64,000 nt of DNA from Antilocapra americana (taxonomy: Eukaryota > Chordata > Mammalia > Artiodactyla > Antilocapridae): the NCBI GenBank assembly GCA_007570785.1, contig ML664161.1, positions 6,855,191-6,919,190 on the forward strand. The letters are read 5' to 3'. A program made the position numbers and the translations under genes. Numbering within the stretch: position 1 is the first letter of the stretch; each line of letters starts with the position of its first letter. The notes beneath the pieces are model-generated. The model made no database searches, was not told where the DNA came from, and saw nothing but the letters and a program-made list of their open reading frames with translations. Positions 32,890 through 45,070 of the stretch are shown piece after piece.

Positions 32890-34827
32890 TATTATTAGTC
32901 ATTTGTGTATCTGCTTTGGTGAAATATCTAGTTAAATCTTTTGCCCATTTTTTAATTGGGTTGTCATCATCATATAGAGTTTCAAAACTTTTTTATATTC
33001 TTTGAAATATTCAAATATCTTTGAATAAAAATATGCAAAATTTTTTTAAAATTCTAGAGGCAAGGGTTTTATCATATGTATATGACATGCAGATATTTTC
33101 TATAAATCTATGACTTTATTTTCTAAATGATACTTTTTAAAGAGAGAAGTTTTCAATTTTGATAAAGTTTAAGATGGCAGTTTCTTTTCTTTTATGGCTT
33201 GCATTTTTAATTACATATCTAGGAAATATTTCCTAACTATGTGCAAGCCTTTTTTTTAAAAAATAGACTCTATCTTCTAGAACAATTTTAAATTCACAAC
33301 AAAATTGAGCATAGGTACAATCTCCCAGAGAGTTATCCCATATATTTCCTGTTGCCTGGTATGCATTGCCTTATTATCAACATGTCCAGTCAGTGGTACA
33401 TTTGTTACAAAATGAACCTGCATTGACACATCACAGTCACCCAGAGTCCATAGTTTACATCACAGTTCTCTCTGTATTGCACATTCTATGGGTTTGGACG
33501 GGTGTATATTGGCAGGTATTCACCATTATAGTATCATACAGAGTAACGCTGGAAATACTTTGTGCTCCACCTCTTCATCCCTCCCTCCCCTCTAACCCTT
33601 GGCAACTACTCATCTTTTTACCATCTCCATAGTTTTCGCTTTTCCAGAATGTCATAGAGTTGAAATCATACAGTATATAACTTTTTCAGATTGGCTTCTT
33701 TCACCTAGTAAATGCATTTTTAAGGTTCCTCCATGACTTTTTATGGCTTGATAGCTTTCTTTTCTTTATTTTTTTAATGCTGAGTAATAAGTTTATCTAC
33801 TTTCTGAAAGATATCTTGGTTTCTTCCAACTTTTGGCAGTTATGAGTAGAGCTGCTATAATGACTTGTGTGTAGGTTTTCGTGTGGACAAAAGTTTTGCA
33901 TTCCTTTGTGTAAATACCATGGAGGGCAACTGCTAGATCTTATAAGAATGTGTTTAATTTTGTAAGAAACTGCCAAGCTAAACTGTCTTAAGTGGCTGTA
34001 CCATATTTCCACCAGTAGTGAGAGTCCCTGTCGTTCCTCGTAACTCACTAGCATTTGGTGTTTTCATACCAGTCTCTTTGTGGACATGTATTTTAGTTTC
34101 TCCTGGGTAAATATCTGGGAGTAGAAGTACTAGATCATAGGATAGATGTGTATTTAAATGTCAGACTTTTCCAAGGGATTGTACCATTTAATACTCTTGT
34201 GTCTTTTCTAATATTTGATATTCATCTTATTTTAACTGTCTTGATGGATGTGAAATTGTATGGCTACATGCTTTTAATTATCTTTTTCCTGATGGCTAAT
34301 GATGTTGAGCATCTTTTCACATGCTGTTGACCATTTGTTCGTTTTCCTTTTGAACTGTCTTTCGAAGTGTTTTGCCACATTTTTGTTTTGATAAGTTTGT
34401 CTTTTTATTGTCGATTTTTTGATACTGTTGATGGGTGGGTAGGTAGACTGCCTGGTAGTCTGAGCACACATCCTTTGTTAGATATCTGTGTAGTGAATAT
34501 TTTCCCCCAGTGTGTCTCTGGCTTTTTCATTTTCTTGTATAAAGATTTTAACTTTAATGAGTTTTCTTCTTTTTTCTTTTATGGTTTTTGCTTTTGTGTT
34601 TGCTTAATCTCTACCTACCCCCAAGGTTACAAATATTTTCTTCTTTGTTTTCCTTCTAGAGGCTTTAGAGTCTTAGCTTTTATGTTTAGACCTATGATCA
34701 GTCCCAAATTAATTATCGAGTATGGTGTGATTGAGCTCCTTCTTTTTCATACAGTTATGCATTTGATATACATTTGATATAGCACCATTTATTGAAAAGG
34801 CTTTCCTCTGTTAAATTGCCTTGGTGG

Positions 34828-35034
34828 AAAGTGAAAGTGAAGTTGCTCAGTCGTGTCCAACTCTTTGCAACCCCGTGGACTGTAGCCCACCAGGCTCCTC
34901 CGTCCATGGGATTCTCCAGGTTAGAATACTAAAGTGGGTTGCCATTTCCTTCTCCAGGGGATCGTCCCGACCCAGGGATCGAACCTGGGTCTCCCACACT
35001 GCAGGCAGACGCTTTAACCTCTGAGCCTCAAGGG
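34828..35034 (-). mobile_element. Bov-tA SINE
   Basis: 'gaagttgctcagtcgtgtcc', 'accccgtggactgtagccca', 'gggttgccatttccttctcc', ending 'ctctgagcctcaagggc'. It cuts L1 text at 'aaattgccttggt'. Confidence 0.93.
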
Positions 35035-35209
35035 CGGGCACGTCCTTGTAAATCAAGTGGACTGTTGGATCTCTGTTACATTTGTTCTTTAGCTAGTACT
35101 GCACCATCTTCAGCTCTGTAGTTTATCAGTCTTGAAGTCAAGGTAGTCTAAGCCTTTCAACTTTGTTCTCTTTCAAAAATTTTCAACTATTCTGGACCTT
35201 TGCATTTTC

Positions 35210-35292
35210 TTTCTTTTTTAAAATTAATTTTTATTGGAGTATAGTTGCTTTACAATGTTGTATTAGTTTCTGCTGTATAGCAAAGTGAATCT
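35210..35292 (-). mobile_element. Tiny 5'-truncated L1 3' end with 11-bp TSD
   Basis: 'tttttattggagtatagttg' to 'ctgctgtatagcaaagtgaa'; exact duplication tttgcattttc at 35199-35209 and 35293-35303. A younger L1 inside an older L1. Confidence 0.9.
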
Positions 35293-35571
35293 TTTGCATT
35301 TTCGTATACATTTTAGAATCAACTTGTCAATTTCTACAGAAAAGCTTGGTTGGATTATGATCAGGACAACACCGAATCTACCAATTTAGGAAGCAAAGAG
35401 ATCTTAAGAGTATTAATCTTTCATAGACATGGTATATTTTGCCATTTATTTACATCTTCAGTTTCTCTCAACAGTGTTGTATAGCTTTTAGTACCGATGA
35501 TTTGTACGTATTTTAAAAGATTTGTCCCTATGTATTTTCTGCATTTTAGAGTCTTTTAACATCTATTGTGT

Positions 35572-35802
35572 GGAATTCCCTGGTGGTCCAGTGGTCGAGA
35601 ATCCCCCTTGCCGGGCAGGTGGTACAGGTTCAACCCCTGGTCATGGAACTAAGATCCCACATACTGTGGAGTAACTACGCCACTGCGCCTCAGCTGCTAA
35701 AGACCGAGTTCTCTAGAGCCCGCGTGCCACGACTAGAGAGTCTGCGCACAGCAACGAAAGACTGTGTGCGCAACTAAGACCTATTGCAGCCACGTAAATA
35801 AA
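35572..35802 (+). mobile_element. CHR SINE, sense
   Basis: 'ggaattccctggtggtccag', 'gaactaagatcccacatact', 'gtgtgcgcaactaagaccta' and a 'aaataaata' end. The only long CHR in sense orientation in the window. Confidence 0.92.
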
Positions 35803-36751
35803 TAGTAGGATAAGAGAATGCTTCAGTGAATGGCAAGTTTCACATTTTCACATTTTGTCATGTCTGTATCTATATACACACACAAACATACAGTTTTAAA
35901 AGTTGGTCTGCAATCTTACTGAAGTAACTTACCAATTCCAGTAAGTTTTGGGTAGGTGGCTTAGGATTTTCTATATATATCTTTGTTGTTCAGTCACTTA
36001 GCCGTGTCCAACTATTTGTGACCCCATGGACTGCAGCACGCCAGCCTTCCCTGTCCTTCGCTATCTCCCAGAATTTTCTCAGAATCATGTCCATTGAGTT
36101 GATGGTGCCATCCAATCATCTCATCCTCTGTCACCCCATTCTCCTCCTATTTTTAATCTTTCCCAGCATCAGAGTCTTTTCCAGTGAATTGGCTCTTCGC
36201 ATCAGGTGAGCAAAATATTGGAGCTTCAGCTTCAGTCTCAGTCCTAATAAATATTCAGGACTAATTTCCTTTAGGATGGACTGATTTGATTTCCTTCTGT
36301 CCAAGGGACTCTCAAGAGTCTTCACCAGCATCACAGTTCAAAAGCGTCACTCAACCTTCTTTATGGTCTACCTCTCAGATCCATACATGACAACCGGAAA
36401 AACCATAGCTTTGAGTATACAGACCTTTGTAGGTAAAGTGAAGTCTCTTCTTTTTGATACGCTGTCTATGTTGGTTTTGTTTTTTTTTAACCCCCCACCA
36501 GGGAACAAGCGTCTTTTAATTTCATGTTTTTTCACTCTTCTCTTTCACCTTCATCAAGAGGGTTTTTAGTTCCTCTTGACTATCTTTCATAAGGGTGGTG
36601 ACATCTGCATATCCAAGGTTACTGATATATCTCCCAGAAGTCTTGATTCCAGCTTATGCTTCATCTAGTCCAACATTTCTCATGATGTACTCTGCATATA
36701 AGTTAAATAAGCAGGGTGACAATATAAGCTTTGATGTACTCCTTTCCCAAT

Positions 36752-37078
36752 TTAGAGCCAGTCTGTTGTTCCATGTCCGGTTCTAACTGTTGCTTCCTGA
36801 CCTGTGTACAGGTTACTCAAGAGGCAGGTAAGGTGGTCTGGTATTCCCATCTCATGAAGAATTTCCCACAGTTTGTTGTGATCTACATAGTCAAAGGCTT
36901 CAGCATAGTCAATGAAGCAGAAGTAGATGTTTTTCTGGAATTGCCTTGCTTTTTCTGTGATACAGCAGATGTTGGCAATTTGGTCTGTGGTTTCTCTGCC
37001 TTTTCTAAGTGCAGCTTGTACATCTGGAGAGTCTCGGTTCACATATTGTTGAAGCCTGGCTTGAAGGATTTTTAACAT
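36752..37078 (-). pseudogene. BovB reverse transcriptase fragment, decayed
   Basis: The longest surviving frame (108 codons) of the BovB copy. It shows the RT signature FIDYAEAFDYVDHNKLW, with an aspartate at the expected catalytic position, preceded by KGRETTDQIANI. The frame is closed by stops on both sides and the second catalytic box (YADD-type) is not in frame here, so no functional enzyme is encoded. Confidence 0.88.
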
Positions 37079-37938
37079 TACCTTGCTAGCATGTGAAATG
37101 AGTGCAAATGTGTGGTTCAGTTAAATTGAACATTCTTTGGCATTGGAATGAAACTGACCTTTCCAGTCATGTGGCCACTGCTGAATTTTCTAAATTTGCT
37201 GGCATCTTGAGTGCAGCACTTTAACAGCATCATCTTTTAGGCTTTGCAGTAGCTCTGCTGGAATTCCATCATCTCCACTAGATTTGTTTGTAGTGATGCT
37301 GAGGCTCACTTGCCTTCACACTCCAGGATGTCTGGCTCTAGGTTTGTGATCATACCATCGTGGCATCCAGGTCATTAACTATTTGTACAATTCTTCTGTG
37401 TATTCTTGCCTCCTCTTCTTAGTATCTTCTGCTTCTGTTAGTTCCATACCATTTCTGTCCTTTATTGTGCCCATCTTTGCATGAAATGTTCCCTTGGTAT
37501 CTCTAATTTTCTTGAAAGGATTGCTAGTCTCTCCCAGGCTATTGTTTTCTTCTGTTTCTTTGCATTGTTCACTAAAGAAGGCTTTCTTATCTCTCCTTTG
37601 GAACTTATCTCTTTTATCTTTCTTCTTATCTCTTATCTATTCTTTGGAACTCTGCATTCTGAGGAGTATATCTTTCCTTTCCTACTTTGCCTTTCACTTC
37701 TCTTCTTTTCTCAGCTACTTGTAAGGCCTCCTCAGACAACCACTTTGCCCTTTTGCATTTCTTTTTTCTTAGGGAAGATTTTGATCACCACCTCCAGTAC
37801 AGTGTTAGGAACCTCCACCCATAGTTCTTCAGGCACTCTGTCTATCAAATATAATCCCTTGAATATATTGGTCACTTCTACTGTATAATCATAAGGTGTT
37901 TGATTTAGGTATGCCTGAATGGCCTAGTAGTTTTCCCT

Positions 37939-38166
37939 GAACTGTGCACACGTGCTAAGTCTCTTCAGTCATGTCCGACTCTTTGCAACCCTATGGACTG
38001 TAGCCCGCCAGGCTCCTCTGTCCATGGGATTCCACAGGCAAGAGTACTAGAGTGGGTTATCATGACCTCCTCCAGGGAATCTTCCTGACCCAGGGATCAA
38101 ACCCAGGTCTTTTTTGTCTCCTGCATTGGCAAGCAGGTTCTTTACCATCTGGGCCACCTCATAAGC
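37939..38166 (-). mobile_element. Bov-tA SINE nested in BovB, ~15-bp TSD
   Basis: 'gtcatgtccgactctttgca' to 'ttctttaccatctgggccac'. The BovB text ctagtagttttccct is repeated as ccagtggttttccct on the right (two differences). Confidence 0.9.
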
Positions 38167-39190
38167 CCAGTGGTTTTCCCTACTTTCTTCAATTTAAGTC
38201 TGAATTTTGCGGTAAGGAGTTTATGATCTGAGCCACAGTCAGCTCCTTGTCCTTTTTTTTTTTTTTTTTTCGCTGACTGTATACAGCTTCCCCATTTTTG
38301 GTTTCAAAGAATATAATCAATCCGATTTCAGTATTGACCATCTGGTGCTATTATGTGTAGAGTCATCTCTTATGTTGTTGGAGTAGGGTGTTTGCAATGA
38401 CCAATGCATTGTCTTGGCAAAACTCTGTTAGGCTTTGCCCTGCTTCACTTTTTACTCCAAGGCCAGACTTTCTTAACAGTGTGAGAATTTCTTTGGTATA
38501 ATTATTCTGCAGTTTGTGGGTCTTCCACTCAGTGGCTCTGTGGTGGGGTTAATGGCGACCTCCTCCAAGAGAGAGGGCTTATGCCATAGGCTGTGTGACC
38601 CAGGTAGCTACACCCAGAGCCCCTGCCCCTGAAGCAGGCCACTGCTGAACAGAGGGTCTGGCTCAGTCCCTGTGGGGTCTGTGGGTCCTGGTGCACACGA
38701 AGTGTTGTTTGAGCCCTCCGAACATCTTTGGCGATTATGGGGTTTGATTCTAAACATGATTTTGCCCCTCCTACCCTCTTGCTGGGGCTTTTCCTTTGCC
38801 CTTGGACCTGGGGTATCTTTTTTGGTGGGATCGAACATTCTCCTGTCGATGATTGCTCAGCAGTGAGTTGTAATTTTGGTGTTCTTGCAGGAGAAGAGAA
38901 ACATCATCTACAAAGAGTTTTATCTTTTCTAATCTCTATGTCTTTTTTCGTCCTTGCCCTGTTCTTTTAAGGAAGAGGTGGTCAGTTTTTCACAATTAAG
39001 TGTGAAGTGTGATGATAGCTGTAGATTTTTTAATAGATAGCCTTTACCAGGTTGAGGAAATTTCCCTCAGTTCTTACTTTACTGAGAGGTTTTATCGTGA
39101 ATGGCTGTTGAATTTTGTTAAAGGCTTTTTTCTGCATTTCTTAAAATGATTATATGATCTGTTTTCCTTTGTTCTGTTCATGTGAATGTG

Positions 39191-39720
39191 TCTCTGTGTC
39201 ATCTTTTGGCCCTTTTTCATCATGTCTAATTAGGGAAAAGACTACTGTTACTATTTCTAACACTTCAACATCTTGGCCTGATTCATGGGATGTAGGTTCA
39301 AGAGCATGACTTAGACAGTTTGAATCCAACAATCTCCATAAAATGCTTTATAAACTGAAAAGCACCATATGTATTTAGATAGAATTATTTGACTTAAGGG
39401 GCCTACCTGCTCTCCAAAACTTCTCTTAATCTCTGAAATTTCTGCCATTAGTCTCAATGTGAAGATAACAGAACTGTGCACAATGAGATTTTGACCTTAA
39501 AAGGTCTTGCTTCCTACTTGTTAAGCTTGGGAGACCTGACTTACAGGTATGACAAAATACTTCCATTTGAGTGTCCAGTAATATTAATTAAAAACAATTC
39601 TCAAAAAAAATCTGTATATTCATTGCCTATGTCCCAGTTTTCCATTAACCTGAAAATTCTGGGGGACTGAGAAGTCTATGGTTCTTGGTCTAAGCACTGG
39701 AGAAATCAGTGATGTAAAAG
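39191..39720. other. No recognised feature
   Basis: Between an antisense and a sense L1 block. Unique-looking; no family recognised. Confidence 0.45.
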
Positions 39721-39724
39721 GAAT

Positions 39725-41455
39725 ATCAAATAATTTCAGATGGAGCTATCACCTTCCCAGACTTCATTCAAGCTACACTGCAAAGTTACAGTGATCAAAA
39801 CAGGATTGTATCGGCACAATAACAGATTATAGATTAATGGAACAGGATAGAAAACCCAGAAGTAAGTTCACACACCTATGGTCAATTGATCTGTGACAAA
39901 GCAGGCAAGAATATACAATGGAGAAAACACAGTCTCTTCAATAAATGGTGCTGGGAAAACTGGACAGCTACATGTTAAAGAATGGGATTGAAATATTTCA
40001 TCTCACCATTTACAAAAGTAAACTTAAAATGGATTAAAGACTTAAATGTAAGACCTGAAACCATAAAGATCCAAGAAGAGAACATCGGGAGAACACTGTT
40101 TGACCTAAACTGTAGAATTTTTTTTAATTGGATCTGTCTCTTAAGGCAAAGGAATAAAAGCAGAAAGGAACAAATGGGACCTAATTAAACCTAAAAGCTT
40201 TTGCATAGCAAAAGAAACCATCCACAAAACAAATAGACAACTTAATGAGAGAAAATACTTGCAAATGATCCGGCTGATAACTGTGGTGCTGCAGAAGACT
40301 TTTGAGAGTCCCTTGGACAGCAAAGAGATCAAACTATTCAATCCTAAAGGAATATTCATTGGAAGGACTGCTGCTGAAGTTCCAGTACTTAAAGTGGCCA
40401 GCTGATGTGAAGAGCCGACTCATTGGAAAATATTGAAGGCAAAAGGAGAAGAGGATGGCAGAGGATGAGATGGTTGGATAGCACCACCCACTCAGTGAAC
40501 ATAAATGTGAACAAACTCTGGGAGATAGTGAAGGACAGGGAAGCCTGGCCTGCTGAAGTCCATGGGGTCACAAAGAGACATGACTTAGAGACTGAACAAC
40601 AACAAATAGCTGACAAGGGGTTAATATCCAAAATAAACAGCTCATACAATGCAATATCTAAAACCAAACAAGCCCAATCAAAAATGGGCAGAATACTTGA
40701 ACAGACATTTTTTCATAGAAGACATACAGAACTCAACATCACTAATTATTCCAGAACTGCAAACCAAAACCACAGTGAGATATCACCTCACACTTGTCTG
40801 AATGGCTGAAAAGGAACACAAATAACAAATGTTGCTGAATGATCTAGCAACCCCACTCCTGCGTGTGTATCTGGGGGAAAAAAAAAATTCAAAAAGAAGA
40901 CACTGCACCCAGTGTTCATAGCAAGCATTATTTACAATAGCCAAAATATAGAAGCAACTGAGGTGTCCATCAACAGATGAATGGATAAAAATATAGTATA
41001 TACAGTGGAATACTAGTCAGCCATAAAAATGAAATCCTGCCATTTGCAGCAATGTGAATGGACCTAGAGAATGTTAATGCTTAGTAGGATAATTCAGAGA
41101 AAGACAAATACTATATGATATAATGTATATATAGAATCTAAAAAGTAAGACAAATGTATGTAGCAAAAAAGAAACATATTCACAGATTATAAAAGCAAAC
41201 TGGTGGTTGCCAGTGGGGAGGGGGAAGGAAGGAGGAGCAAGGTAGGAGTATGGCATTAAAAGAGATACAAACTACTATATCTAAGATACATAAACAGCAA
41301 GAATATATTGTATAGCACTGGGAATTATAGCCATTATTTCATAATAACTTTTAATGGAGAATAATCTGTAAAAATACCGAATCTGCTCTGCACCGGAAAC
41401 TAATGTAATTTTGTAAATCAACTCTACTTCAATAAAAATAATAAAATTAACCAAT
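39725..41455 (+). mobile_element. L1 ORF2 3' part and 3' UTR, sense, with nested BovB
   Basis: 'caaagttacagtgatcaaaa', 'aataaatggtgctgggaaaa', 'aaccaaaaccacagtgagat', 'caactgaggtgtccatcaac' and the A-rich end near 41430-41450. Frames at 39982-40188 and 40423-40809 are remnants. Confidence 0.9.
40276..40605 (+). mobile_element. BovB 3' fragment nested in L1
   Basis: 'ttgagagtcccttggacagc' through 'gagccgactcattggaaaat' to 'gacttagagactgaacaaca'. L1 text resumes with 'tagctgacaaggggttaata'. Confidence 0.92.
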
Positions 41456-42114
41456 GTGAGATGTGTGTTATATTTAGGAAAAAACCACTGGGTGTTTGTC
41501 GTAGTAGAGTAAGCTGGCGTAGGTCTGGAATGCTGTTGTCGATGACTTACAGGACAACTAGACCCAGGTTGATTGGGTAGGCTATCCCAGATTGTGTGAA
41601 GTTGAAAAGGGGATCTTCCTTAGGTGGTTGGCCTAGTTTACTTTCTCAGCAATAACCAACAGAGCCATAGTTTCAGAACCTACAGACAACTGAACTTGGG
41701 CAATGTCATCATCTGAGTATTAATCCCAAGAGCTTGGGACTGCTGGTGAGGTCTTGTTGAGCAAGGGTTTCTAATCAGTGCTTTCCAGATCATTGTATGC
41801 TGAAACCCCTTCCTCTGCTTAACAGCAGGACTAAAGTTGAGTATAATCATTGGGAACTAGGAAGCAGTCTCTAGTTCAAATGTCCTTTGAGGACTAAGCA
41901 TCTTTATGAACATGTTTACTAGGCATTAGTCCCATATATTTGTAGACATTTCTGGTGGTGATGCAAACATTAGCTCCCAAATAACATGTCCGACTTTTGA
42001 ACAACTCCCAATCTTATAACCCTCTAACTATTGCTCTTAGGAGCGCTTTTCCCATATGTGTTAACTTCTTTAGGTATATTCCTATTTATTGATATCAGTC
42101 TTAAAATTTGGTGG
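41456..42114. other. No recognised feature
   Basis: Unique-looking sequence between two L1 ends. Confidence 0.45.
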
Positions 42115-42293
42115 CAGGGAACGCAAACAGGGGCTCTGTATCAACCTACAAGGGTGGGATGGGAGGGAGGTTCAAGAGGAAGGGGACATATGTATACCTA
42201 TGGATGATTCGTGTTGATGTTTGACAGAAAACAGCAAAATTCTGTAAAGCAAATATCCTTCAATTAAAAAATAAAACATTTTTTTTAATTTGG
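42115..42293 (+). mobile_element. L1_BT-type 3' end
   Basis: 'ggatgggagggaggttcaag', 'gggacatatgtatacctatg' and 'aaatatccttcaattaaaaa' match the bovine L1 3' UTR; strongly 5'-truncated. Confidence 0.85.
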
Positions 42294-43681
42294 TGTCAAA
42301 AGCAATATACGGTATGGAACACCTTTCTTCTTAATTATGAACATGGTACTTGTGTTAACCTGTTTGTTCCCATCAAAATGTTAGAGAGATGAATATACAT
42401 GTGTGGAGTTTGCAGTAAATAAGAAGACATAGTCTCATTATGAGGGAAGGATATGTGAAAATATACATCATCAGAATGTTCGTTTACAAGCAAACCTAGA
42501 GCATTGGATAAAAATTAATGATAGCCTTATGGAAAACTGAATCTCATCAATGTAACCTAATTTTTTCCAGAACATTGTAAGGATCTGGAGGAAACAGGGC
42601 ACATACATCTTGACTTTCTCATGCTGTTGATTTAATTATGAATAACATAATCAGCAGCAACCCAGGGAAACATAGTTTAGCTTATATGCTGCTACAGTCA
42701 GATGGTGGGAAGGTCTGAGACATCGAGGATGTGCTGCTGGTATGGAGTAGCACTTAGTTAACCCTTCAGAGGTCAGTCTGGGACCCAGTTCTTTATTAAA
42801 CTTTAATCTTGTGTATATATTTGTGTGCCAGAAATACTGGAAACAGAAGTCAAAATAACCTGGATAAATTAGGTACTTACAAACTGGACTGTGTCAGATG
42901 AAGGCTAATTTTGTAAGCAGGAAGTTCACATTGGAGAATGGTTGGTTTTGTGTCAGTTCCTGGCAGAAAGAGCCTCTGGGTCAGCGTGAATCACGAGGTA
43001 GCTGAACCGTCAATAACTATGTGTTAAGTACCACATCTTATAAGCCAGGGCTCTGGCTAAGGATGCTTATATGAGGTTGAGAGCAGCCAAAGATACAGTG
43101 AAGGCTTACAGTGGATAACAATTTTGAGATAGAAGCAGGGATGTATGCATCTGGATGGGAAGGATATGAAAAAGAAGCAAGTGGAAGTATTTTGTATTAA
43201 GTAGAATAGGCTAAAATGCTGTAAAATTAGGTAAGAATATACAGCGGTTCAAATTCAGTACAAGTGTATCTCCCTCATGTGACAGTGCTGGGTGAGTATT
43301 TGCAGCCCTCTGTGCCTGCCCAACCGAGAGAGCTCTGCCACCTCCACCACGCGCCCCTCAGAGTTGCTCTGGTTGCTTACAGAAAGAAGAATGAGTTTTG
43401 CCCAGAAATGGCTGACATCACATCTGCCCACATCCCTTTGGCTAGAAATCAGTCACGTGGCCATTCCTAACTGCTCGGATGACTGGGGAATATAGGTCAG
43501 CTGTGTGCTTCAGAAAAGAGGAGAGGACAGGTTTTGAGAGCCAGTAACCATTCCCGTCATACCTCTGAGAAACAGCAGTTGAGTTGACAGATTGTTTTTT
43601 CAGTTTCTTTTTTGACATGGACCATTTTTGAACTTTTATTGAATTTATTACAATATTGCTCCTGTTATGTGTTTTGCGTTT
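42294..43681. other. Mostly unrecognised; old repeat traces near 43310-43540
   Basis: The stretch 'gaaatcagtcacgtggccat' with 'gactggggaatataggtcag' recalls the same unclassified repeat suspected at 18003-18350. No gene is supported. Confidence 0.4.
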
Positions 43682-43788
43682 GTTTTTTTTTTTGGCAATG
43701 AGGCGTCTTAGCTCCCTGACCAGGGATTGAACCCACACCCCCTGCCTTAGAAGGTGGAGTCTTAACTGCCAGACCACCGGGGAAGTTC
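43682..43788 (-). mobile_element. CHRS SINE
   Basis: T-run, 'tggcaatgaggcgtcttagc', 'ccctgaccagggattgaacc', 'gaccaccggggaagttc'. Confidence 0.9.
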
Positions 43789-44197
43789 TAACAACAGATA
43801 ATTTAATATTAGTTAAACCATCATTCAAGAATGGCCAGCAGTCCCTATGGAGGAGAATATGGCAATATCTGACAAAAGTGTATAAGTAAACATTTACTCT
43901 TTCACCTGGCAGTCTCACTTATAGTAATTATTCCAGAGGAAACACCCCCACAAATCACTTTTGTAGAAAGTACTTAGTAACTATAAACCAGAAACAAGTG
44001 ACAAAGGGTGGGTGGATATGGGTAGAGGGAATAATAGTGGAAATGGGACTTTTCTGAGAATCTGGTTTTACATAGTTTTTAACTTTGAACCATGTAAATA
44101 TTTAAATATTCAACTACATAAAGTTAAACAGAAATGAAAACAAATCCTGAAATTTAACATACAAAAAGCAATAGTCAAAAACAATATATCAAATTGA
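43789..44197. other. Weak old L1-like traces only
   Basis: 'ggcaatatctgacaaaagtg' and nearby text are reminiscent of an old L1 3' end but too diverged to call. Confidence 0.35.
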
Positions 44198-44295
44198 TCG
44201 TTGTTCAGTTGCCCAGTCATGTCCAACACTTTGTGACCCCATGGACTGCAGCATGCCAGGCCTCCCTGTCCTCACCATCACCTAAAGGCATGGAG
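44198..44295 (-). mobile_element. BovB 3' terminal fragment
   Basis: 'gttgttcagttgcccagtca' and 'accccatggactgcagcatg', ending abruptly at 'catcacctaaaggcatggag'. Confidence 0.85.
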
Positions 44296-44377
44296 TTATA
44301 CCAGCCCTGTTCACCATGACAAAGCAGTGATTCGTGAAAGGGACCAAATCAGTCATACAACCACACATTTTGTTATT

Positions 44378-45070
44378 CTTGTTGTTCATTCGCTAAGTTG
44401 TGTCCAACTCTTTGCAATCCCGTGAACTGCAGTGCAGTTACCTGTCCTTCACCATCTCCCAGAGTTTGGTCAAACTCACGTCCATTGAGTCAGTGATGCT
44501 ATCTAACCATGTCATCTTCTGCTACCCTCTTCTTTTGCCTTCAATCTTTCCCAACATCAGGATCTTTTCCAGTGAGTCAGCTCTTCATATCACGTGGCCA
44601 AAGTATAGGAGCTTCAGCATCAGTCCTTCTAATGAATATTCAGGGTTGATTTCCTTTAGGATTAACTGATTTGATCTCCTTGCAGTTCAAGGGACTCTCA
44701 AGAGTCTTTTCCAGCACCACAACTCAAAAGCATTAGTTCTTCAATGCTCAGCCTTTTTTATAGTCCAGCTGTCACATCCATACATGGCTACTGGAAAAAC
44801 CATAGCTTTGACTCTACGTAACTTTTTCCGCAAAGTGGTGTCTCTGCTTTTTAATATGCTGCCTAGGTTTGTCATAGCTTTCCTTCCAAGGAGCAAGCGT
44901 CTTTTAATTTCATGGCTACAGGCACCATCCACAGTGATTTTGGAGCTGGAGGAAAAAATCTGCCACTGCTTCCATCGTTTCTCCATCTATTTGGCATGAA
45001 CTGATTGGACCGGGTGCCATGATCTTAGTTTTTTGAATGTTGAGTTTTTCCCATATTTTTACTCTCCTAT
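44378..45070 (-). mobile_element. BovB 3' third
   Basis: Antisense BovB from 'cttgttgttcattcgctaag' to 'gagtttttcccatattttta'. The 81-codon minus frame at 44741-44986 contains HEIKRRLLLGRKAMTNLGS and MYGCDSWTIKKAEH, the C-terminal region after the reverse transcriptase. Confidence 0.93.

Larger units (their letters stand above)
30990..33245 (-). mobile_element. Old L1M 3' half, antisense, with four nested insertions
   Basis: L1 text 'ttattgatgtgtaatttgca', 'tttctttcacttaacgtaat', 'ttttctttgta'-like joins, 'actgttttccagaagtggct' and 'ttttttaattgggttgtcat' reads in order once four younger elements are removed (31283-31580, 31973-32091, 32140-32632, 32690-32889). It corresponds to the 3' UTR and the C-terminal part of ORF2. 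Confidence 0.8.
35981..38896 (-). mobile_element. Nearly full-length BovB (RTE) LINE
   Basis: Antisense from the 3' end 'gttgttcagtcacttagccg' to near the 5' end 'ttctcctgtcgatgattgct', about 2.7 kb after removing a Bov-tA at 37939-38166. BovB is usually about 3.2 kb. It spans the C-terminal region, the reverse transcriptase and part of the endonuclease region, all broken by stops and indels. It sits inside an older L1. BovB is a known horizontally transferred RTE retrotransposon and the helper thought to mobilise Bov-tA/Bov-A SINEs. Confidence 0.93.
33250..39190 (-). mobile_element. Old L1M, antisense, carrying five nested insertions
   Basis: Begins in a T-run with 'ttttaaattcacaacaaaat', passes 'ttgtaccatttaatactctt' and 'gtagttttccattt'-type ORF2 text such as 'ttattgaaaaggctttcctc', and after the BovB resumes at 38897 with 'aaacatcatctacaaagagt' and 'gaattttgttaaaggctttt'. 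About 2.5 kb of L1 stretches over 5.9 kb. Reading frames are destroyed. Confidence 0.8.
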
